A stretch of DNA of 64,000 bases from CALDTK01 sp045110575. Lineage in GTDB: Bacteria; Bacteroidota; Bacteroidia; Chitinophagales; Saprospiraceae. Shown piece after piece: positions 25,798-32,620 of this stretch. A model generated the notes under the pieces. It was not told the DNA's origin and searched no databases. It saw only the letters and a program-made list of their open reading frames with translations. Every line of letters starts with the position of its first letter. Within the stretch, counting starts at the first letter, position 1. The stretch covers positions 1 through 64,000 of the forward strand of contig JBGCGF010000052.1 in assembly GCA_045110575.1 (NCBI GenBank), in the 5' to 3' direction. The translations under genes were made by a program, and so were the position numbers.

Positions 25798-25932
25798 GGT
25801 TCGTAGAAATGCTTTGCGCTAAGGTTATGCTTTGCGAATAGGAATGGGTCTTTGTTGTTGCGCAGTACAAAGCATCTCCTTGCATCTAACAATGGTTTCA
25901 CATAGCCATGTCTTGCAGTCTTAATTGTGGCT

Positions 25933-25947
25933 GGTTTTGGCGAAAGC
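25933..25947 (+). repeat. GGTTTTGGCGNAAGC signal, copy 9 (intergenic)
   Basis: Exact copy, N = A, in the gap upstream of the Nudix regulator gene. Confidence 0.8.
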
Positions 25948-26002
25948 TGAAATCCGAAAACCATACTTGCGTGAAAGCCCTTAATCGCTGTATAATTGAG
26001 TC

Positions 26003-26707
26003 GTGGTAGAAGCAACTAAATATTCACTCAAGCCCTTCTTCGTATCGGCTGTTTCGGTGGACATTGTCATATTTGGATTTGAAGGGAAATCACTCCGCGT
26101 GTTGCTTGTTCAGCGCGGGGTTGAGCCGTTTAAAGACCATTGGGCATTACCTGGAGAGATGGTGCAAGCAGAGGAAAACCTTGATGCTGCAGCGGACCGG
26201 GTTTTACATGAATTAACCAGCCTCACCGACGTCTATCTTGAGCAGGTGGCGAGTTTTGGAGCTCCTCAACGTCACCCAGCGGGGCGTGCCTTTACGGTTG
26301 CTTACTACTCACTGATTGGAACAAGTTCACACCCTGTATCTCCGAATGGTTGGGCAAAAAACGCTCAGTATTTTGACGTTGCAGACCTTCCTGACCTTGC
26401 TTTCGACCACACGGAAGTTTTGCAGTCTTGCCTCGAACGTTTACGTGAGCGTGTCCGGATGCGCCCAATTGGTTTTGAACTCTTACCACGCACCTTTAGC
26501 CTGTCAGACCTTCAGAATCTCTACGAATCTATCCTCGGAGAGACCCTAGATAAGCGAAATTTCAGGAAGAAAATCCTGTCGATGGGTATAGTCGAAGACA
26601 CCGGGGATCTGCAAGCGAACGTCAACCACCGACCGGCTAAGCTCTACCGTTTTGATGAAGAGCGCTACGAAGCTCTGGTTAAAAAAGGATTCAGCTTTGC
26701 GGTCTAA
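26003..26707 (+). CDS. NrtR-like protein: degenerate Nudix domain plus winged helix
   Basis: 234 residues, GTG start. The N-terminal Nudix fold (about 15-150) is followed by a C-terminal winged-helix domain (LPRTFSLSDLQNLYESILG, then KRNFRKKILSMGI), the architecture of NrtR regulators of NAD, sugar or other metabolism. The Nudix box reads GEMVQAEENLDAAADRVLHEL, so the REUxEE core is RVLHEL and two of the glutamates expected for catalysis are lost. This suggests ligand sensing without hydrolysis. No neighbouring catabolic operon reveals its target. Copies of the GTTTTGGCGNAAGC word lie on both sides of the gene. Confidence 0.85.
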   Translation: MVEATKYSLKPFFVSAVSVDIVIFGFEGKSLRVLLVQRGVEPFKDHWALPGEMVQAEENLDAAADRVLHELTSLTDVYLEQVASFGAPQRHPAGRAFTVAYYSLIGTSSHPVSPNGWAKNAQYFDVADLPDLAFDHTEVLQSCLERLRERVRMRPIGFELLPRTFSLSDLQNLYESILGETLDKRNFRKKILSMGIVEDTGDLQANVNHRPAKLYRFDEERYEALVKKGFSFAV

Positions 26708-26729
26708 CCGTTGAACTGATAATTTTCCA

Positions 26730-26744
26730 GCTTCCGCCAAAACC
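26730..26744 (-). repeat. GGTTTTGGCGNAAGC signal, copy 10 (intergenic)
   Basis: Exact copy, N = G, between the Nudix gene and lepA. Confidence 0.8.
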
Positions 26745-26820
26745 TAACAACAGTTTTTCTGTTGGAATAGGCATATCAGAAATGACCAAAAGAAGGTCAA
26801 TTCCACTACGAACAAGACTG

Positions 26821-26828
26821 TACATTTG
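26821..26828 (+). promoter_or_regulatory. -7 promoter element (TACATTTG) of lepA
   Basis: Exact TAnnTTTG box ending 6 bp before the ATG at 26835; predicts a leaderless or very short leader. Confidence 0.6.
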
Positions 26829-26834
26829 CACGCT

Positions 26835-28640
26835 ATGGCCAACCCGATGGACCTCATCCGTAATTTCTGTGTGATTGCACACATTGATCATGGAAAGTCA
26901 ACTCTTTCTGATCGCTTACTCGAATTCACCAAAACGATTTCTGAGCGAAACATGCAGTCGCAGGCACTTGATTCAATGGATATCGAGCGTGAGCGAGGTA
27001 TCACCATTAAGAGTCACGCGATTCAGATGTACTACGACCGCCCAGAGGATGGTAAGAAGTACACGTTCAATTTGATTGACACGCCAGGTCACGTCGACTT
27101 CAGTTACGAAGTGAGTCGTTCTATTGCTGCTTGTGAAGGAGCTTTACTTCTCGTTGATGCATCACAAGGTGTACAAGCACAGACCATTTCCAACCTCTAT
27201 CTCGCGATGGAGCACGACCTCGAGATCATTCCGATTTTGAACAAAGTGGACATGGAAAGTGCCATGGTTGATGAAATGAGTGATCAAATCATCGACTTGA
27301 TTGGCTGCAAAAGGGAAGATATCGTTCTTGCCTCGGGAAAGACTGGCCTCGGTGTTCCGGACATCATGGAGGCGATCGTTGATCGTATTCCTAATCCAGA
27401 AGGTGACTCAAGCGAGCCACTGCAGGCACTTATTTTCGATAGCGTTTACAATCCATTCCGTGGAGTAATCGCCTACTTCCGTGTCTTGAACGGCACGATT
27501 AAGAAGAACGACCAGATTCGATTTATGAACACCAAAAGTGACTACGTCGCAAATGAAGTGGGCATTCTTCAGATCCAAGAAATCGAGCAAAAACAACTTC
27601 AAGCGGGTAACGTAGGCTACGTGATCACTGGAATCAAGGAAAGTGCGTTGATTAAGGTTGGTGATACCATAACCACTGTCGAGAATCCTGCAGCTGAAGG
27701 CATCCAAGGATTTGAGGAAGTAAAACCGATGGTTTATGCCGGTCTCTTCCCGATTGATAACGATGATTTCGAGGACCTCCGTGAGAGCCTTGAAAAGCTT
27801 CAACTCAATGATGCATCATTGACGTTCGAACCTGAAAGTTCTGCGGCACTTGGTTTTGGATTCCGTTGTGGTTTCTTGGGCATGCTTCACTTGGAGATCA
27901 TCCAAGAGCGTCTCAGCCGTGAGTACGACCAAGAGGTGATTACCACGGTACCAAACGTGAACTACTTCGCGTACACCACGAAGGGTGAGAAGATGCACGT
28001 GCGAACGCCAGCTGATCTTGTAGAGACTACGCAGTTAGACTACGTTGAGGAGCCTTACATCAGTGCGCAGATCATCACGCTGCCCGAATATATCGGTCAG
28101 ATTATGAATCTCTGCCTCGACAAGCGTGGTACGCTGCAAAAGCAGACCTACCTAACGCAAAGTAGGGTAGAGCTCACTTTTGAGCTACCGCTCGCAGAGA
28201 TCGTTTTCGATTTCTACGACCGCCTCAAGAGTATTAGCCGTGGCTACGCAAGTTTCGACTATCACATGATCGACTTCCGTCGTTCGGACTTGGTCAAATT
28301 GGACGTTCGTCTCAACAGTGAGCCTGTCGATGCACTTACTGCACTCGTCCACCGCACGAAGGGTGAGTACATCGGTCGTAAGATGTGTAAGAAGCTAAAA
28401 GAGTTACTTCCTCGTCAGCAATTCATGATTGCGATTCAAGCATCTATCGGTGCGAAAATTATCGCTCGTGAAACCATTTCTGCACTCCGAAAGGACGTTA
28501 CTGCCAAGTGTTATGGTGGTGACATCTCTCGTAAGCGTAAGCTTCTCGAGAAGCAGAAGAAGGGTAAGAAGAAGATGCGTCAGATCGGTAACGTAGAGGT
28601 GCCTCAGAAGGCATTCTTGGACGTGTTGAAGCTGGATTAA
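26835..28640 (+). CDS. lepA: Elongation factor 4 (LepA)
   Basis: 601 residues, the standard length. GTPase motifs in order: AHIDHGKST (P-loop), RGITIKSHA, DTPGHVDF and NKVD. The C-terminal LepA-specific domain with RKRKLLEKQKKGKKKMR near the end is intact. EF4 is a ribosome-associated GTPase that acts on translocation and biogenesis under stress. The start is ATG 26835 (MANPMDLIRNFC), since the longer frame begins inside the promoter; ATG 26847 is also possible. The stop codon overlaps the convergent immunity-like gene by 4 bp. Confidence 0.97.
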   Translation: MANPMDLIRNFCVIAHIDHGKSTLSDRLLEFTKTISERNMQSQALDSMDIERERGITIKSHAIQMYYDRPEDGKKYTFNLIDTPGHVDFSYEVSRSIAACEGALLLVDASQGVQAQTISNLYLAMEHDLEIIPILNKVDMESAMVDEMSDQIIDLIGCKREDIVLASGKTGLGVPDIMEAIVDRIPNPEGDSSEPLQALIFDSVYNPFRGVIAYFRVLNGTIKKNDQIRFMNTKSDYVANEVGILQIQEIEQKQLQAGNVGYVITGIKESALIKVGDTITTVENPAAEGIQGFEEVKPMVYAGLFPIDNDDFEDLRESLEKLQLNDASLTFEPESSAALGFGFRCGFLGMLHLEIIQERLSREYDQEVITTVPNVNYFAYTTKGEKMHVRTPADLVETTQLDYVEEPYISAQIITLPEYIGQIMNLCLDKRGTLQKQTYLTQSRVELTFELPLAEIVFDFYDRLKSISRGYASFDYHMIDFRRSDLVKLDVRLNSEPVDALTALVHRTKGEYIGRKMCKKLKELLPRQQFMIAIQASIGAKIIARETISALRKDVTAKCYGGDISRKRKLLEKQKKGKKKMRQIGNVEVPQKAFLDVLKLD

Positions 28641-29218
28641 GCAGCTCTCTGCAATAACAAACTCAGATGCTCTCGAGCATCGACAATCCCAAAAAAGCTG
28701 GCATCGGCCTTCGTTCCTTTCGGTAACTCCTCCAAGAGTTGCGGGTCAAACCCGTATGCCTCGTCCTGTCGCAGCTTGCGGATGCTGCTGTTGACTTGAT
28801 TGAAGAGGGATACGTTGACGACTTCGCGCAGCCCATCGTCGGTCAACAAGACACGGTCAAAGAAGTCGTCGAAATCGTAGGCGAGCACTTCGATCTTCGG
28901 CCCGTAGGTATGAAGGATACTTACTTCGCCTTCACGCGCTGAGATGCGACGATACGCGATCGGTTCACCAAAGGCATTCATCATAAATGGAATCCTCCCA
29001 GCAGGATCACCGCCGAAAAATCCTGCGTAGTGATCGTAGTACTGCGTCGGGTCGATAAGGTCTAGCAGTCCATTTCGATGCTTACCAAAACCGATGTGAT
29101 CCCAGAGATCATGCAGGCTTCTAGGGACAGCACCACCTACCTCATCATGAATTTCTTCAGTGACCTCTTTACGAGGCTTATCAGGAGGGTATGCTTCTGC
29201 AAAACGAGAAATGGACAT
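28637..29218 (-). CDS. GAD-like/DUF1851 protein, Tdi1-type immunity protein
   Basis: 193 residues. The N-terminal half matches the GAD-like domain (VPRSLHDLWDHIGFG, then NPTQYY-like DPTQYYDHYAGF) and the C-terminal half the DUF1851/Tdi1 domain (GFDPQLLEELPKG and DAREHLSLLL). Tdi1 neutralises the type VI secreted DNase Tde1 in Agrobacterium. No toxin gene, T6SS gene or Rhs/PAAR protein is nearby, so this is an orphan or has been re-used. It lies 9 bp behind a Gfo/Idh/MocA gene on the same strand and its end overlaps convergent lepA. Confidence 0.78.
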   Translation of the reverse strand: MSISRFAEAYPPDKPRKEVTEEIHDEVGGAVPRSLHDLWDHIGFGKHRNGLLDLIDPTQYYDHYAGFFGGDPAGRIPFMMNAFGEPIAYRRISAREGEVSILHTYGPKIEVLAYDFDDFFDRVLLTDDGLREVVNVSLFNQVNSSIRKLRQDEAYGFDPQLLEELPKGTKADASFFGIVDAREHLSLLLQRAA

Positions 29219-29227
29219 GAGCCCAAG

Positions 29228-30205
29228 CTACTCCATCGGGTACTTCAATCCGATTAATTCTCGAATCTTCGTTAGGGTTGCATGGAGTGTCAAGCTATCA
29301 TCAAGACTCCAAAGCGGGCTTTCTGTCCGACCTGCACGTAGGTCTTCGACCATCGCTTGAGCCTCGTGTGCGTAGCCGAAGCCACGTGGTTTTGCGACAT
29401 ACCGAAGCTCTTCCTCACTGTTGTCTTTTTTGATCGTAAAGTTTGACTGCTGGTACCATAATCCGTCCCAAAAGAGCGTGCCTTCACTACCGTAGATGAC
29501 GGCTTCCGTTTTGGTGCGTGCGAGCAACGTGCAATGGAGTGTAGCTAAAACGCCTCCTTCATGTTCGAGCACAATGGTATCGTCCACGTCCACTCCACTT
29601 TCGCTAAAACGCGCCACAGCAGTAATGTTCGTTGGTGGACCAAACATGGCTTGCGCGAGAAAAACGGGATAGATACCAATGTCGAGTAAGGCTCCGCCGC
29701 CTAGTTCTAGGTTGGTAATTCGCTCGCGTGTTTTTGGTCCCATTTTGAAACCAAAGTCAGCGCGTAGTCCTTCGATTTTACCGATCGCTCCAGCATCTAT
29801 GTGACGCTTGGCTGCTTGAAAGCTTGGGAGGAATCGCGTCCACAGTGCTTCCATCATATAGACACCTTTGTGCCTCGCGATGTCGACCAGTTCTTGTACT
29901 TCCTTGAGATTGATTCCCATTGGCTTCTCGCAGATCACTGGGATATCATGGTCCATGCACATCTTCACCAGCTTGGCGTGTGAGACATGTGGGGTAGCGA
30001 TGTACACCGCGTGGAGGTGCGGTCCTTCGAAAAGCTCTTCGTACGATCCGGCCGCATAGCGTACATGGAATTCTTCTGCAAAAGCATCCGCTCGCTCTTG
30101 GCTTCTAGAAGCAACAGAGGTGAGGGTTGCTCCTTCTACGAGTTTGAGGTCTGCCGCAAATTTGCGAGCGATATTTCCAAGTCCGATAATGGCGAAACGA
30201 TACAT
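29228..30205 (-). CDS. Gfo/Idh/MocA family NAD(P)-dependent oxidoreductase
   Basis: 325 residues. The N-terminal Rossmann fold has IIGLGNIARKFAADL, followed by YIATPHVSHAKL and the family motif EKPMG near residue 95. The C-terminal alpha/beta domain has GGGALLDIGIYPV with the conserved Asp and the following helix. The sequence is closest by eye to the dihydrodiol/xylose dehydrogenase-like branch, but the substrate cannot be fixed. Cytoplasmic, no signal peptide. It is followed at 9 bp by the Tdi1-like gene. Confidence 0.9.
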   Translation of the reverse strand: MYRFAIIGLGNIARKFAADLKLVEGATLTSVASRSQERADAFAEEFHVRYAAGSYEELFEGPHLHAVYIATPHVSHAKLVKMCMDHDIPVICEKPMGINLKEVQELVDIARHKGVYMMEALWTRFLPSFQAAKRHIDAGAIGKIEGLRADFGFKMGPKTRERITNLELGGGALLDIGIYPVFLAQAMFGPPTNITAVARFSESGVDVDDTIVLEHEGGVLATLHCTLLARTKTEAVIYGSEGTLFWDGLWYQQSNFTIKKDNSEEELRYVAKPRGFGYAHEAQAMVEDLRAGRTESPLWSLDDSLTLHATLTKIRELIGLKYPME

Positions 30206-30220
30206 GCGTGTAAGTTAACA

Positions 30221-30315
30221 CGTCATCTCGACCGCAGCACGTAGTTCTATTTTTGGCGTAAGCTGCTAAAGAAGTTGAGATGTGCACGTTCCTCGAAGAC
30301 TTAGTCGAAATGACG
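30221..30315. repeat. Inverted-repeat element with CGTCATCTCGAC / GTCGAAATGACG ends
   Basis: Twelve-base arms with one mismatch at 30221-30232 and 30304-30315. A one-mismatch copy of the GTTTTGGCGNAAGC word sits in its centre (30250-30263). Similar arms occur at 5829 and in the elements at 146 and 34725. Confidence 0.6.
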
Positions 30316-30383
30316 GTTCCTATCAACCTATGGTCAACATCTGCTTATGAGTCCAGCCTCCAGCAGCAGAGCGGTCTATCCTC

Positions 30384-30401
30384 TTGTCTCTTAAGAGACA
30401 A
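30384..30401. other. 18-bp perfect palindrome across a stop codon
   Basis: TTGTCTCTTAAGAGACAA is its own reverse complement and contains the stop codon of the GH109-like gene. It may be a protein-binding site or a short hairpin at the transcript end. Confidence 0.5.
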
Positions 30402-31803
30402 TATCTAATTTCTTCGTCTCCATCCAATTTCCTCTTGTAAAATCTGGAAACGGTTGAGGAGTCCCATCACTAGCTACTGAGCGTTCACTCAACGGTGCAA
30501 CAGCGCTCCAGAGGCATCCTTCATATACGTTCTGATCGAGCGGAAGTCCCTTCTGCAAACACTCGACGATGCGGTACATCATCATGCCGTCCATGCCTCC
30601 ATGACCGCTGTCTTTGGTCACTTCGTTGAGACGCTTGTAGAGTGGGTGGTCGTACTTTTCATACAGTTTAGCGAGATCATCACCTTGTGCCCAACGGTGG
30701 TGACTGTCCGTAATGCCTTCGACGCCTCCTTCTAGCGCGACACGCGTCGGGAAGCCTGCTAATATGCCCTTGGTCCCTTGGATCAAGTTGTGCCGTGTAT
30801 ATGGCCGCGGACTGGTTTCATCCCATTGCACCATGATCGTGCGACCGATTTTGGTCTTTATGATTGAGGTATTCATGTCGCCACCTTTGAAGTCGAGCTT
30901 GCTCCATTTGTGGTCGGCATCGTAGTTCTTGTCGGTATACAAGCGACGACCACGAGCAGGTGTCGAAAAGGAGACGAGATTTTTGAAGGTGTCTTCACCG
31001 CGCGCAATGTTCATGTATTGGGCGACTGGTCCCAGGCCGTGGGTAGGGTAGAGGTTTCCGTTTCGTTTGGCGTACTCGAGTGTGCGCCAAGAGCCGGTGC
31101 CGCGTTCTTCTTCTTCTTCTTCTTCTTCTTCTTCTTCTTCTTCTTGGAAACGGAGTTCATGTATGTAAGCTGCTTCGGCGTGTAGCGGTTCGCCAATGAG
31201 TCCCATGCGTACCATGTTCAAGAACATCAGTTCATTACGATCGTAGTTGACGTTTTCCATCATCATGCAATGCTTGCGCGTCCGCTCAGATGTATCGACG
31301 ATGTCCCACATTTCCTGGACTGTCACCGCTATTGGTACTTCGATAAATGCATGAGCGCCTGCATTCATTGCAGCTATCGCCATGGGCGCGTGGTTGGCCC
31401 AATCGGTGGCGATAAATACCACGTCTGGCTTCACTTCGGCGAGCATTACTCTCCATTGCTCAGGGTCACCGAAGTAGACTTGAGGCGATTTGTGTTTTTG
31501 TCCTTTTCCGACTTCAATGGCCTTCGTCTTCCACTTCTCGACATTGTCTTCGTATAGATCGCTGATGGCTACTACCTCTGTTCCTGGAAGTGAAGCAAAG
31601 AAGGTCATGTGGTCTCCGCCACGAGCGCCTACGCCAATAAAGGCAGCACGTATCAACTCAATGGGCGCCGCTGCAAAGTCTCCCATGTAGGTTGATGCAT
31701 TTGGTCTTTCAGTGCCACGCTCAGGTAGTATCGCACTTGCCGCAATCGCAGCTGCTGATAGTGTTGTTTTCTTGAGGAAGTCGCGTCGCTTGAGGGTGCT
31801 CAT
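30391..31803 (-). CDS. GH109-like Gfo/Idh/MocA protein, Tat-exported
   Basis: 470 residues. Twin-arginine signal (KRRDFLKK) and cleavage region near residue 25, so export in folded form with bound NAD is likely. The Rossmann part has AAFIGVGARGGDHM. Features of GH109 (NAD-dependent alpha-N-acetylgalactosaminidase) are clear: MMENVNYDRNELMFLNMVR, AYIHELR, RNGNLYPTHGLGPV with the Tyr and His at the spacing of the active site, GHGGMDGMM, GLPLDQNVY and FPDFTRGNW. A run of 13 glutamates (GAA codons, 31105-31143) replaces the loop between AYIHELR and the following helix. Substrate preference is inferred from the family only. Confidence 0.83.
   Translation of the reverse strand: MSTLKRRDFLKKTTLSAAAIAASAILPERGTERPNASTYMGDFAAAPIELIRAAFIGVGARGGDHMTFFASLPGTEVVAISDLYEDNVEKWKTKAIEVGKGQKHKSPQVYFGDPEQWRVMLAEVKPDVVFIATDWANHAPMAIAAMNAGAHAFIEVPIAVTVQEMWDIVDTSERTRKHCMMMENVNYDRNELMFLNMVRMGLIGEPLHAEAAYIHELRFQEEEEEEEEEEEEERGTGSWRTLEYAKRNGNLYPTHGLGPVAQYMNIARGEDTFKNLVSFSTPARGRRLYTDKNYDADHKWSKLDFKGGDMNTSIIKTKIGRTIMVQWDETSPRPYTRHNLIQGTKGILAGFPTRVALEGGVEGITDSHHRWAQGDDLAKLYEKYDHPLYKRLNEVTKDSGHGGMDGMMMYRIVECLQKGLPLDQNVYEGCLWSAVAPLSERSVASDGTPQPFPDFTRGNWMETKKLDIVS
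31105..31143 (-). repeat. Trinucleotide microsatellite (GAA)13 coding poly-Glu
   Basis: Thirteen uninterrupted TTC units on the plus strand, read as GAA on the coding strand. Slippage would change protein length by whole residues without a frameshift. Confidence 0.95.
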
Positions 31804-31853
31804 ATGGAGGAGATTGAAGCTTTAAGGTAAACGAAATCAAGGGCGAGAGGGAT

Positions 31854-32149
31854 ATTGAACAGTCACGAGTTCCGAACAGCGAACGCGAAGTTGAAGTGGT
31901 AATTTTCTAAGACTGGTTGATATTAAACAGTCATGAGTTCCGAACAGCGAACGCGAATATCTCATTCAGAAAATCGAACGAGCCTTAGTGAAAAGTGTCG
32001 CCTGTTCCGAACAGGCGACAGAATCGAGTCCTAGCTTTTATCGAGTCCAGCTATATCGAAAGTGTCGCCTCTTCGGAACAGGTTACAGAAAGCAATGATC
32101 AAGAAAATCGAACGAGCATTTTAGAACAGTCACGAGTTCCGAACACCGA
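31854..32149 (+). repeat. Dispersed direct repeats (GTTCCGAACAGCGAACGCGAA family)
   Basis: 36-bp copies at 31854-31889 and 31922-31957 (two mismatches) and a shorter copy at 32123-32149. Between them AAGTGTCGCCTGTTCCGAAC and its inverted partner CAGGCGACA recur near 31990 and 32059, and GAAAATCGAACGAGC recurs near 31970 and 32103. The pattern suggests duplication and decay of one segment. Confidence 0.75.
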
Positions 32150-32187
32150 TCAAAAAGGTGCGCTAGTCATTCTCAATTTCATCTTTT

Positions 32188-32260
32188 CCGACATCCGACA
32201 TCCGACATCCGACATCCGACATCCGACATCCGACATCCGACATCCGACATCCGACATCCG
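32188..32260 (+). repeat. Tandem array of CCGACAT, 10.4 units
   Basis: Ten perfect 7-bp units plus CCG. No spacers, so it is a minisatellite and not a CRISPR array. Confidence 0.95.
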
Positions 32261-32559
32261 GTACGCTCATTTCTCGCAAAGGGACCTCCGGTCTTCGCAA
32301 AGGAGCAAAGTTCGCAAAGCCGAGATGTTCAGAGAGGGCGCGTAGGCCTTTATAGCCTTGTAACTCCGCTACTTGCAGTAGAACGTAGTGTTCGTCCCTA
32401 ATCGCAACCTAGTCCCGTGCGGAGCACGAGGATCCTCGCTTTCGAGATCTCCGATCTAGTAGTGAAACGGTCTCGCTTCTTTTCCGACATCCAAAGCACA
32501 ACATCCAGTTATGCAGTCCGACATCTAACAGCGTAGCGATCCGACATCCCCAATACCTC

Positions 32560-32598
32560 AAAAAAAACGCCCCCACAACATCAGTCATGGAGGCGTTT
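32560..32598 (-). terminator. Terminator of the M13 peptidase gene
   Basis: Read on the minus strand: AAACGCCTCC pairs with GGGGGCGTTT around a loop and is followed by a run of eight T. Confidence 0.85.
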
Positions 32599-32620
32599 CT
32601 CAATCGTAAATCGAAGTTGC

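Larger units (their letters stand above)
31804..32620. other. 817-bp repeat-rich non-coding stretch
   Basis: Holds three copies of a 27-36 bp direct repeat, two copies each of a GAAAATCGAACGAGC and an AAGTGTCGCCT word, a 7-bp tandem array, further scattered CCGACATC units at 32486-32548, and the M13 gene terminator. No gene is supported. Confidence 0.7.

Noticed and set aside
30910..31185. Plus-strand frame with a poly-Phe run
   Set aside because: It is the antisense shadow of the GAA microsatellite in the GH109-like gene.
32188..32260. Possible CRISPR array
   Set aside because: Units are 7 bp and contiguous with no spacers, and there are no cas genes.
31995..32345. Open frame of 116 codons on the plus strand
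   Set aside because: Most of it reads the CCGACAT heptamer array (RHPTSDI repeats); no start context, no homologous look; treated as repeat DNA.
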